Below, piece by piece: positions 6,349-12,443 of a DNA stretch of 13,167 nucleotides (its first letter is position 1; each line of letters starts with the position of its first letter). The stretch is from an uncultured Candidatus Saccharibacteria bacterium (lineage in GTDB: Bacteria; Patescibacteriota; Saccharimonadia; Saccharimonadales; Saccharimonadaceae). Under the pieces are notes generated by a model that saw only the letters and a list, made by a program, of their open reading frames with translations, did no database searches and was not told where the DNA came from. Made by a program: the position numbers and the translations under genes. The DNA lies in the NCBI GenBank assembly GCA_946187605.1, contig CAMHRH010000014.1, forward strand, positions 1-13,167, in the 5' to 3' direction.

Positions 6349-6741
6349 ATGGTAAAAACAAACGCAAAAAAGAAAGAGCTCATGGAGCTGCCTCGCGGAT
6401 CCAGGATTATCGAGCGATGGTACCCTAGTTTCGACGAGAGGCTAATTGGTCTAGACCGGTGTAGGGAAGCAATTCGCTTTGCGCAGTATGTCGAGCGCAC
6501 AAAGCACGAAGACTATCTCGACGTTCTCGGCTCCTTTGCGCTAACTGGCGTGACTCGCGGCTCGGCAAAAACCATCACGACGGCCCCAGTCAAAACTGTA
6601 ATGGTTGAAGACAACAATTTGATTAAGGCATACTTCAACGATGATAGTCGTTATATCCTATGTTTTATCCTTTGCGATGATAGTCGTGTTTATGCTGACT
6701 ATGACGAGATAGACTACAGTCTGAGCTATAAGCGTTATTAA
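6349..6741 (+). CDS. Small protein of unknown function (130 aa), paralogue-like to the gene at 6895
   Basis: No family recognised. I place the start at ATG 6349 (MVKTNAKKKELMEL), with AAGGAG (6333-6338) 10 nt upstream. A longer TTG start at 6328 would put the Shine-Dalgarno inside the gene. A second ATG at 6345 in another frame dies after 27 codons. The N-terminus is basic and the middle is helical (DRCREAIRFAQYVER). The C-terminal part is likely beta-strand with a duplicated DDSR (DDSRYILCFILCDDSRV), ending Tyr/Asp-rich. There is no signal peptide or membrane helix. The middle and end align with the protein at 6895 (RC.....A.(Y/F)V, LD..G..L.G, AP(V/I), DD/DN..R.(Y/F)A). It sits as a single-gene unit between its own promoter and terminator. 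Confidence 0.75.
   Translation: MVKTNAKKKELMELPRGSRIIERWYPSFDERLIGLDRCREAIRFAQYVERTKHEDYLDVLGSFALTGVTRGSAKTITTAPVKTVMVEDNNLIKAYFNDDSRYILCFILCDDSRVYADYDEIDYSLSYKRY
6639..6687 (+). repeat. 13-bp direct repeat, 36 nt apart, inside the gene at 6349
   Basis: CGATGATAGTCGT occurs at 6639-6651 and 6675-6687. The spacing is twelve codons, so both copies encode DDSR in the same frame. The rest of the unit does not repeat, so this is a partial in-frame duplication or a repeated motif. Confidence 0.8.
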
Positions 6742-6749
6742 TGCCATAC

Positions 6750-6780
6750 AAAATCCTCGGCGTGAGTGCCGGGGATTTTT
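6750..6780 (+). terminator. Intrinsic terminator of the gene at 6349
   Basis: AAAATCCTCGGC (6750-6761) pairs with GCCGGGGATTTT (6768-6779) with one G-T pair around a GTGAGT loop; the T-run ends at 6780. The A-run on the 5' side could make it bidirectional. Confidence 0.85.
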
Positions 6781-6799
6781 GCTGCAGGAAGCTATCTCA

Positions 6800-6828
6800 T
6801 TGACTAAACCATATAAGTGTGATATAAT
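6800..6828 (+). promoter_or_regulatory. Strong promoter of the gene at 6895
   Basis: TTGACT (6800-6805), 17 bp spacer, TATAAT (6823-6828). The start is expected around 6835, where an ATG opens a 12-codon leader frame. Confidence 0.8.
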
Positions 6829-6834
6829 TAAAAG

Positions 6835-6873
6835 ATGTGGTTAAACTCCATAAAGGTATGGATGATGCCATGA
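6835..6873 (+). other. Possible leaderless leader-peptide frame with hairpin
   Basis: ATG 6835 lies six bases after the -10 box, the same spacing as the leaderless genes in this window. It encodes MWLNSIKVWMMP before TGA at 6871-6873. The frame contains two Trp codons and a perfect six-base hairpin TCCATA-AAGG-TATGGA (6847-6862). Its stop lies 5 nt before the Shine-Dalgarno of the main gene. Attenuation or translational coupling is possible but unproven; short frames arise easily by chance. Confidence 0.35.
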
Positions 6874-6894
6874 TTATAGAGGGGGCGTTGTTTT

Positions 6895-7257
6895 ATGAGA
6901 AGCAAGATAGGCGTACCAATTCTTAGGAATTGGCAGTTCATGATTGTTGACGATCGTGAGGAGAAGATGACTCCGGGCGAGCGTTGTCAGCTTAGCGTCG
7001 AGCTCGCTAAGTTCGTACGCGGCAGGATTGAGAGTAATACTCTTGATGCCTATGGTGCGTATTGCCTTATCGGCGAGCTGACCGACGGCCGAGGCCGGAG
7101 GAACAAAAACTTCGTTTCGGCGCCGATAGACTCCTATCGCGTTGCCGACGACCAGGAAAAATACAGAAAAATCTTTCCTTATGCGGTCGGCAAAATCGTA
7201 ATCGCTCGCGATAACGAGGGCAGAGAATTCGCCCTATCAATTGCGGGAAAAAAATAA
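6895..7257 (+). CDS. Small protein of unknown function (120 aa), paralogue-like to the gene at 6349
   Basis: No family recognised. ATG 6895 follows a strong GAGGGGG (6879-6885) at 9 nt. The predicted protein has an N-terminal hydrophobic stretch too short for a membrane helix (NWQFMIVDD), a central helix (ERCQLSVELAKFVRGR), LDAYGAYCLIGEL, a basic Gly/Arg segment (DGRGRRNKN) and a C-terminal strand region (GKIVIARDNEGREFALS). Ungapped comparison of the RC...LIG stretch with the 6349 protein gives about nine identities in 34 positions with many conservative changes, and both continue to AP(V/I) and a D-rich turn followed by R-x-(Y/F)-A. I read them as diverged paralogues. It is the third single-gene unit in a row with its own strong promoter and terminator. 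Confidence 0.8.
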   Translation: MRSKIGVPILRNWQFMIVDDREEKMTPGERCQLSVELAKFVRGRIESNTLDAYGAYCLIGELTDGRGRRNKNFVSAPIDSYRVADDQEKYRKIFPYAVGKIVIARDNEGREFALSIAGKK

Positions 7258-7261
7258 TTTA

Positions 7262-7284
7262 GCCCCCCAGGCGGGGGCTTTTTT
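7262..7284 (+). terminator. Intrinsic terminator of the gene at 6895
   Basis: GCCCCC (7262-7267) pairs with GGGGGC (7273-7278) around a short loop, followed by six Ts (7279-7284). Confidence 0.9.
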
Positions 7285-7314
7285 ATGTAAAAAACATTGC
7301 GCCAAAAGTTTTTA

Positions 7315-7323
7315 TGCTAAAAT
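7315..7323 (+). promoter_or_regulatory. Extended -10 promoter of the FAD oxidase gene
   Basis: TGCTAAAAT is an extended -10 about 26 nt before ATG 7350. TTGCGC at 7297-7302 could serve as a -35, with a short 15 bp spacer. A GGGTGG Shine-Dalgarno-like sequence precedes the start. Confidence 0.5.
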
Positions 7324-7349
7324 AAAATACAGATGTTAATGGGTGGTTT

Positions 7350-8948
7350 ATGAATCGCATAGCGATCTATCTAAATAAGACGATTGACGGCGTCGTGTAT
7401 TCTGCGCCCGGTATTTTGGATGAGTATGCGACTGACCGCTCGATGCTAAAAATCCATCCTCGCGTCGTCGCGGTTCCGGAAAATACGATGGATATTAGGC
7501 GCCTGGTCCGCTTTTCATATCAGCTGTCGCAAAAAAATATCTCAATGCCGATTACGGTACGCGGTTCTGGGCATAGTAAGACTGGCTCCGATATAGGTTC
7601 AGGCATCATTATTTCTACCGAAAAACTAACCGCGATTCAGGAAATTGACATTCGTCAGCGTTTGGTCCGCGTCCAGTGCGGCGTACGTCTTGGCGAACTT
7701 AGAAAAGCATTAAACCTTTGTGGACTTGATTTGCCAGTCTCGGGCAACCCATTTGAGACAGTCGGTGGGTTAATCGCCAAATCTGCATCCGCTAGCAATA
7801 ATACTGAGCCGAGCACAATCCAGGATTTTATCGACCGTGCGGAAATAGTTTTGAGCGACGGCTCGCTCATGGAGCTACGCGCGCTGTCTAATCATTATGT
7901 TAAGCGCAAGATGAAATATGCTGACCGTGAAGGCGAAGTCTATCGCGCGATTGATGCGCTAATCGAAGATGAGCGTGAAGCGATTTCTTCGCTTCCGGAA
8001 AACAAGAAAAACCGATTTGGCTACGGCGGCATCCGTGCCGTCAAATCAAAGCATGGCTTAAGTCTGTTGCCACTCTTCTGCGGTTCGGAGGGGACGCTTG
8101 GTATTGTCTCGGAAGTAATTTTGCGCGTAGAGCCGGTCTTTGACCGCCCAGACTATATTGCGATCCCTTGCAAAAATGCCGCCGCATTTGAGAAGGTTAG
8201 CGCTGAACTCAAGCGACTTCGTTTTACGGATATAGTGATGTATGATACGGAGTTATTCAACGATTCGGAAAATATCGGCAAGAGTAGCCGATTCTTCCGT
8301 AGCGTTTCCGATGACGGCTTCCTGATCGTGGCGAACGCGAAAGACGACTCGCAGCGCGAGCGTCATCGCAAATTCGCAAAGATTCGCCGTGCACTTCCGG
8401 ATTCAATGCGTATTATCGAAGAGAATGATGACAATGCGCGCGATTTTGTCGAGCTCGAGAGCATCTTGAGCGCCTATCTTAATGACAATACCGTAACGAA
8501 TTATCATTTGCCGCTCGTGGATGGCGTATATATTCCGCCGGAACACCAGAAAGACTTTTTAAATGCCGTGATGAAATACGCAAAAGACGCTGGACTCCGC
8601 CTAGCGCTCTACGGCTCCGTCGACAATAACACTTTCTCAGTACGCCCAAGCTTTAATCCGACCTCTGTTGATGGCCGCAAAAAGATGATCCGCTTCCTGA
8701 ATGCCTATTTAAAGCTCATACAGGCGAGCCATGGTTATCCGTGCGGCGAGGCGCCTGAAGGGCGTTTTATGGCCGTCTTTGCGCAGAAGTTTGAAAGTCC
8801 GCAGACGCTAACGCTTTATAGCAAGATCAAGGCAATTTTTGATCCGCAGGGGATTCTGAATCCGGGCATCAAGCATGAAACAAATATGCGTGCAACTCTG
8901 AAGCAGTTCCGTAGCGACAATCGTCGTGGTATTTCAGCTAAAGAATAA
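7350..8948 (+). CDS. FAD-binding oxidase, PCMH/GlcD-lactate dehydrogenase type
   Basis: The 532-residue protein has the two-domain layout of FAD-linked oxidases. An N-terminal PCMH-type FAD domain (about 30-265) carries the pyrophosphate loop TVRGSGHSKTGSD (69-81), SGNPFETVGG (131-140) and the hallmark GSEGTLGIVSEVILRV (245-260). A C-terminal cap domain ends in FDPQGILNPGIK. Family members oxidise hydroxy acids such as lactate or glycolate using FAD. There is no signal peptide, membrane helix or Fe-S cluster motif. The expected metal-binding segments are altered: where GlcD/D-lactate relatives have GHxGDGNLH this protein has YGSVDNNTF (421-429), and where they have GEHGxG it has GEAPEGR (466-472). 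The substrate may therefore differ, and I do not assign one. Single-gene unit upstream of tig. Confidence 0.85.
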   Translation: MNRIAIYLNKTIDGVVYSAPGILDEYATDRSMLKIHPRVVAVPENTMDIRRLVRFSYQLSQKNISMPITVRGSGHSKTGSDIGSGIIISTEKLTAIQEIDIRQRLVRVQCGVRLGELRKALNLCGLDLPVSGNPFETVGGLIAKSASASNNTEPSTIQDFIDRAEIVLSDGSLMELRALSNHYVKRKMKYADREGEVYRAIDALIEDEREAISSLPENKKNRFGYGGIRAVKSKHGLSLLPLFCGSEGTLGIVSEVILRVEPVFDRPDYIAIPCKNAAAFEKVSAELKRLRFTDIVMYDTELFNDSENIGKSSRFFRSVSDDGFLIVANAKDDSQRERHRKFAKIRRALPDSMRIIEENDDNARDFVELESILSAYLNDNTVTNYHLPLVDGVYIPPEHQKDFLNAVMKYAKDAGLRLALYGSVDNNTFSVRPSFNPTSVDGRKKMIRFLNAYLKLIQASHGYPCGEAPEGRFMAVFAQKFESPQTLTLYSKIKAIFDPQGILNPGIKHETNMRATLKQFRSDNRRGISAKE

Positions 8949-8981
8949 ACCTTAGCGTTTTTATCTTATCTTAGTCCATGC

Positions 8982-8987
8982 TATAAT
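8982..8987 (+). promoter_or_regulatory. tig -10 box, leaderless-type
   Basis: TATAAT is followed by six bases and then the tig ATG at 8994, with no Shine-Dalgarno. The -35 region is AT-rich without a clear match. The spacing equals that of recG. Confidence 0.6.
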
Positions 8988-8993
8988 TTTTCT

Positions 8994-10274
8994 ATGAAAT
9001 TTACTACAAATAAGAAGAAAACTTCCGTTGAGTTCGAAGTTGAGTTCTCTAGCTCTGATTTTGAGCCAGCACGCATCAAGGCGCTGAGTCGTTTAGCGCG
9101 CGATGTTAAGATTCCGGGCTTTCGTAACGGCAAGGCTCCAGCAAACGTTGTGGAGCAGCATGTTGATCCGAATCAGCTCGCGATGCAAACACTAGATATT
9201 CTCGTTCGCGAGACTATTCCAAAGGTTTATAGTGAGGCAAAATTACAGCCAATTTCGGCACCAAACGTCGATATAAAGAAATTTGTTCCAGGCGAAATGG
9301 CCGAGATTACGATTAGTTCCGACATTATGCCAGATGTTAAACTCCCAGACTACGGTAAACTTAAGGCGAAATATAATGAGCCGAAAGTCGATACTAAAGA
9401 CGTCGATGATGTCCTTAATCGCATTGCAGAGAGCTATGCCGAGAGCAAAGCCGTGAAGCGTGCCGCGAAGCTTGGCGACGAAGTTATCATTGATTTTGTT
9501 GGCAAGAAAGACGATGTTGCATTTGACGGCGGTTCGGCAAAGGACTTCAAGCTGAAGCTCGGCTCTGGCCAGTTCATCCCAGGATTTGAAGATGGTGTTG
9601 TCGGGCACGAGGTCGGTGACAAGTTCGATCTAAAGCTAAAATTTCCGAAAGAATATCATAGCGCCGAACTAGCTGGCGCAGACGCCGTATTTGAGGTGCT
9701 TCTCAAGCAGGTAAATGAGCTATCGACGCCGAAGATTGACGACGAGCTCGCTAAAAAGACTGGCGCTTTTGCGACGATTAAAGAGCTAAAAGATGATATC
9801 AAAAAGAATCTCGAGGCTCAGGGAAAACAGCGCGCTGATGAAGCTTATAAAGATGCGCTCCTTGACGCGCTCGTTAGTGGCAGTAAGACCGAGGCTCCAA
9901 AAGCTCTCGTTGAAGAGCAGGCGAATATTATTCGCGAAGACATGCTTCGCAACTTCAAAGCTCGTGGTACGAACTTAGAAGATTATCTCAAACACGCCAA
10001 GCTCACCGAAGCCGAGTGGAAGAAGCAGATTAACGAGGCTGCTGAACGCCGCGTTATCGGCCACATCGTAATCGCGAAGCTTGGTGAGGAACTTGATATT
10101 AAGGTTACCGATAAAGAAGTCGAACAGCAAGTTGCCGAGCTCCAGGCAGTCTACAAAAAAGACAGCAATGCACTTCGTGAACTGCAGACGCCAGAGGCGG
10201 TCGCTTCGGTTCGCAATCGCATGCGTATCAACAAAACGATGGATAAACTCGCAGAGTTGAACCGCAAGAAATAA
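8994..10274 (+). CDS. tig: Trigger factor, ribosome-associated chaperone and prolyl isomerase
   Basis: Trigger factor binds near the ribosome exit tunnel and helps nascent chains fold. The 426 residues match the family length (about 430-450). The N-terminal ribosome-binding domain carries the signature loop GFRNGKAPA (42-50; usually GFRxGKxP). The FKBP-type prolyl isomerase domain spans about 160-240 (GDEVIIDFVG, QFIPGFEDGVVGHEVGDK, FPKEYH). A long helical C-terminal chaperone domain follows, rich in Lys, Glu and Ala. The start is fixed by the conserved N-terminus; a -10 box lies 6 nt upstream and no Shine-Dalgarno is present. A terminator follows immediately, shared with the convergent gene at 10301. 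Confidence 0.97.
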   Translation: MKFTTNKKKTSVEFEVEFSSSDFEPARIKALSRLARDVKIPGFRNGKAPANVVEQHVDPNQLAMQTLDILVRETIPKVYSEAKLQPISAPNVDIKKFVPGEMAEITISSDIMPDVKLPDYGKLKAKYNEPKVDTKDVDDVLNRIAESYAESKAVKRAAKLGDEVIIDFVGKKDDVAFDGGSAKDFKLKLGSGQFIPGFEDGVVGHEVGDKFDLKLKFPKEYHSAELAGADAVFEVLLKQVNELSTPKIDDELAKKTGAFATIKELKDDIKKNLEAQGKQRADEAYKDALLDALVSGSKTEAPKALVEEQANIIREDMLRNFKARGTNLEDYLKHAKLTEAEWKKQINEAAERRVIGHIVIAKLGEELDIKVTDKEVEQQVAELQAVYKKDSNALRELQTPEAVASVRNRMRINKTMDKLAELNRKK

Positions 10275-10284
10275 TCAAGATTTC

Positions 10285-10315
10285 AAAAGCGCTCTACTAT
10301 TCAAGGGCGCTTTTT
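10285..10315. terminator. Shared bidirectional terminator between tig and the convergent gene
   Basis: AAAAGCGCTC (10285-10294) pairs with GGGCGCTTTT (10305-10314) around a ten-base loop, with Ts after the 3' arm and As before the 5' arm. The stop codon of the minus-strand gene (10303-10301) lies in the loop region, so the hairpin overlaps its coding end. Confidence 0.85.
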
Positions 10316-10507
10316 GTTTGCTAGGTGCCAGTGGTTACCGTATTCACATTTATATGTACTGAGCGAGTTTACCGGCAGGCCGTGTTCGAATTCAACTAGG
10401 CGCGCCGACGCTTCGGCTGTTTCCTCGTCTGGATAGCAAATCTTGTGCTTATCGCCAACCCAGCATTTCTTCGGCTCATATGGTTGCGGGTGCGATGGGC
10501 GAGACAT
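10301..10507 (-). CDS. Small Cys/His protein, possibly zinc-binding, coupled to alkD
   Basis: The 68-residue protein has Cys15, His21, Cys24, Cys54, His59 and His61 and a C-terminal YKCEYGNHWHLANKK. That resembles small zinc-ribbon-like proteins ending in a C..C..WHL pattern, here with one cysteine replaced. A central acidic helix (EETAEASARLVEFE) separates the two Cys/His groups. The ATG (10507-10505) directly abuts the alkD stop codon (TAGATG), and an AAAGGAG Shine-Dalgarno lies inside the end of alkD, 8 nt upstream. This arrangement supports a real gene translated together with alkD. Zinc or nucleic acid binding is inference; function unknown. Confidence 0.72.
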   Translation of the reverse strand: MSRPSHPQPYEPKKCWVGDKHKICYPDEETAEASARLVEFEHGLPVNSLSTYKCEYGNHWHLANKKRP

Positions 10508-11203
10508 CTAGAAGGCTCCTTTCAGATATTGTTGACGTTGTTCTTCGGGCATCCTCTCAATAGCGGCACGTAGGGTTGTGCGAGAGAGTTGCGTGTAATG
10601 ATCGATAATAAATGACTCTACAAAATGCTTATCGACTGTGCGATATATCTCGCGTAGCATCCAGCCGCAAGCCTTCTGGATTAATGGTTCTGGGTCATCG
10701 AGAAGCTCAATGATAATATCGGGACCATCACCTAATACACCGCGGCGATAAAAAGCAATGTAGCTAACGACGGCTATACGGCGCTCCCAAAGATTCTTCG
10801 ACTTTGCGAAACCATGAAGTAGGCTTTCGTCTCTACTTGTTAGGCAGTGCATGCCGACAATCTTCCACGCAAAACCATCGACTAGATCCCAGTTATTAAC
10901 ATATTTGGTATTATTGAGGAAGATTTTTAAGCTATGTTCCGGCTGCTTCTTATAACGCTCCGAAAGTATGCAGAGCGCCGAAAAACGAAACTCATGCACG
11001 GGGGAGTGAAGCATCTCTAAGAGCTCTGGCTCTGGCAAATCGCGATAGCGAAGGCTAATCTCTCGGTTGACAGGGGTTTTAATGCCGAGCAATATATCAT
11101 TTTCGCCATAACGCCCCGGTGCAATACCAAAAAAATGTGCCCACGCTTCGCTGCGCTCGGGGCTAATTTCACGTTCAAGCTCTGCAATCAGCTGCTCTTT
11201 CAT
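10508..11203 (-). CDS. AlkD-type DNA alkylation repair glycosylase
   Basis: AlkD proteins are HEAT-like-repeat DNA glycosylases that excise positively charged alkylated bases such as N7-methylguanine and N3-methyladenine, without base flipping. The 231-residue length fits the family. The residues that form the AlkD lesion-binding cleft are present: Trp105 and Asp109 in NNWDLVDGF (equivalent to Bacillus cereus Trp109 and Asp113), Arg in LWERRIAV (138-145), and Trp181 in KACGWMLREI. Helical pairs typical of HEAT repeats run throughout. It starts at ATG 11203; a TGGCATAAT extended -10 ends 8 nt before, and no Shine-Dalgarno is visible. It forms a two-gene operon with the 68-aa protein and is divergent from the Cys-rich gene at 11325. 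Confidence 0.9.
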   Translation of the reverse strand: MKEQLIAELEREISPERSEAWAHFFGIAPGRYGENDILLGIKTPVNREISLRYRDLPEPELLEMLHSPVHEFRFSALCILSERYKKQPEHSLKIFLNNTKYVNNWDLVDGFAWKIVGMHCLTSRDESLLHGFAKSKNLWERRIAVVSYIAFYRRGVLGDGPDIIIELLDDPEPLIQKACGWMLREIYRTVDKHFVESFIIDHYTQLSRTTLRAAIERMPEEQRQQYLKGAF

Positions 11204-11211
11204 AACTAATA

Positions 11212-11220
11212 ATTATGCCA
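11212..11220 (-). promoter_or_regulatory. alkD extended -10 box, near-leaderless
   Basis: TGGCATAAT on the minus strand (11220-11212) is an extended -10 element ending 8 nt before the alkD ATG, so the mRNA would start within a few bases of the start codon. No clear -35. Confidence 0.5.
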
Positions 11221-11249
11221 TATTTTCCAAAAAGAGCACAGCCATGAAT

Positions 11250-11278
11250 TTGACTAAAATCAATAAGGATTGTATAAT
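11250..11278 (+). promoter_or_regulatory. Consensus promoter of the gene at 11325
   Basis: TTGACT (11250-11255), 17 bp spacer, TATAAT (11273-11278). The start is near 11285, with a leader of about 40 nt ending in GGGAGGG (11313-11319). Confidence 0.8.
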
Positions 11279-11324
11279 ATAAAAACAATTATATTTTGTA
11301 CTTTTAAAAATTGGGAGGGATTTG

Positions 11325-11879
11325 ATGGAAGAATTGAAGAAAATCTATGACGCTATCGAGCGAGTGGAGTCCGGAGAATATAGTTTTCCGAAAGACTATG
11401 ACGATCCGCGCTGTCAAAATCCAGAGCTATGCAAGGAGTGCGGCGGTGAATGTTGCAAACGTTGCGGTTGCATGTTTAGTCCTGATGACTTTGATGACTT
11501 AAGCTACGAAGCCATGAAGAAAGAAATCGGCAAAGGACATATTACGCTGGAGCTTATAGATGGCGAATATATTTGTCGCCCAGGCTTTTATTATGCGCTA
11601 CGCATGCGCAATATCAATGCGCCAATCGTCGAGGACTGCTTTGGATATCGTGGTAGGTCGCCCTGCATATTGCTTGGAGAAAAAGGCTGCAAGCTACCAT
11701 ACTCCAAGCGACCATCGGAAGGACGTCTGATGTGGCCGATAAAAATTGGTGGCACTTATCTTTGCGAGAGCAACTATGATGCCAGAGATGCGACGCTCGA
11801 GTGGGTAAAGTACCAGCCATTGCTGCGTAATCTTGCTAACTATTTTCGAGGAATAGATATACCATGCTCCATCAGATAA
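11325..11879 (+). CDS. Cys-rich YkgJ-like metal-cluster protein
   Basis: The 184-residue protein has a dense cysteine cluster at 30-49 (C30, C36, C39, C43, C44, C47, C49; core CKECGGECCKRCGC). Further cysteines lie at 84, 105, 114, 122, 147 and near the C-terminus. The CxxCxxxCC core and the later PCILLGEKGCKL...KRP...P pattern match the YkgJ/CxxCxxCC family, thought to bind zinc or an iron-sulfur cluster; its biochemical role is poorly defined. One expected cysteine in the family's RPxxCR element is glycine here (RPSEGR), while extra cysteines enrich the N-terminal cluster. ATG 11325 is preferred over the adjacent TTG at 11322 because GGAGG (11314-11318) sits 6 nt before it. Cytoplasmic, with no signal peptide. 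Own promoter and terminator. Confidence 0.82.
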   Translation: MEELKKIYDAIERVESGEYSFPKDYDDPRCQNPELCKECGGECCKRCGCMFSPDDFDDLSYEAMKKEIGKGHITLELIDGEYICRPGFYYALRMRNINAPIVEDCFGYRGRSPCILLGEKGCKLPYSKRPSEGRLMWPIKIGGTYLCESNYDARDATLEWVKYQPLLRNLANYFRGIDIPCSIR

Positions 11880-11886
11880 TAAAGCG

Positions 11887-11910
11887 CGCCGCTCTCATGA
11901 GCGGCGTTTT
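11887..11910 (+). terminator. Perfect-stem terminator of the gene at 11325
   Basis: CGCCGCTC (11887-11894), TCAT loop, GAGCGGCG (11899-11906), then TTTT. The stop codon of the convergent methyltransferase (11897-11895) sits in the loop, so the hairpin overlaps its 3' end and may serve both sides. Confidence 0.85.
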
Positions 11911-12443
11911 AGCTCTAATAAAACCGTTGGTACGGCTGGTGGGGGTGTAAAATACTCTGGCTTTAATGGCAGTCTAATGCGTGGGGAATAATTGACGAAC
12001 AGTTGTTTTCCGAGTTGAGAAGTATAATGACGGTCATTATTGAGCAGTTTTAGTGCGAACTGCTTTTGTAGAATAAGGTAAATTGCACTTGGCGGGTTCT
12101 CGGCCTCATCCAATCGATGCAAAATCGCTGAGCTCAAATGAAAAGGCGGATTCGCGAAGACCTTATAGTCGCCCTCCGGCAGCTCGACTTCAAGAAAATC
12201 TCTTTCAATAATTGTGACATTATCAAAAGCCTTTGTATTGTTGCGCAGCTTCTTTGCCGTATCGTGATCTGGCTCAATCGCGATTACTTGGCGGCAGCGT
12301 TTCGCGAGCGCAGAAGTAATTACGCCTGAGCCGGCGCCGATATCTATTACGGTATCGCGCTTTTTGATATTGCTATGGCCAATCAAAAAACCCGCCAATT
12401 TTGGCCCACGCAAAAAGTGCTGCGAAAGCTGGTACTTACGCAT
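11895..12443 (-). CDS. Short Erm/KsgA-type rRNA adenine N6-methyltransferase
   Basis: This family transfers methyl groups from S-adenosylmethionine to rRNA adenines (KsgA on 16S rRNA, Erm on 23S A2058). The N-terminal YQLSQHFLRGPKL matches the family's QhFL element. Motif I is DIGAGSG (34-40), the SAM-ribose acidic residue is Glu57 (AIEPD), RDF carries Asp82, motif IV is NPPF (98-101, FANPPFHLSSAIL), and the domain ends F-T-P-P-P-A-V-P-T-V-L-L-E-L. At 182 residues it lacks the C-terminal helical domain of full-length KsgA (about 270) or Erm (about 245). I chose ATG 12443: an upstream in-frame ATG at 12491 lies within the SpoU gene and adds unrelated residues. The start overlaps the SpoU stop by 8 nt, implying translational coupling. 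Substrate (16S or 23S) not certain. Confidence 0.87.
   Translation of the reverse strand: MRKYQLSQHFLRGPKLAGFLIGHSNIKKRDTVIDIGAGSGVITSALAKRCRQVIAIEPDHDTAKKLRNNTKAFDNVTIIERDFLEVELPEGDYKVFANPPFHLSSAILHRLDEAENPPSAIYLILQKQFALKLLNNDRHYTSQLGKQLFVNYSPRIRLPLKPEYFTPPPAVPTVLLELKRRS

Noticed and set aside
9243..9622. Minus-strand frames opposite trigger factor
   Set aside because: Antisense of a highly conserved gene, with no promoter or ribosome site and no recognisable motif.
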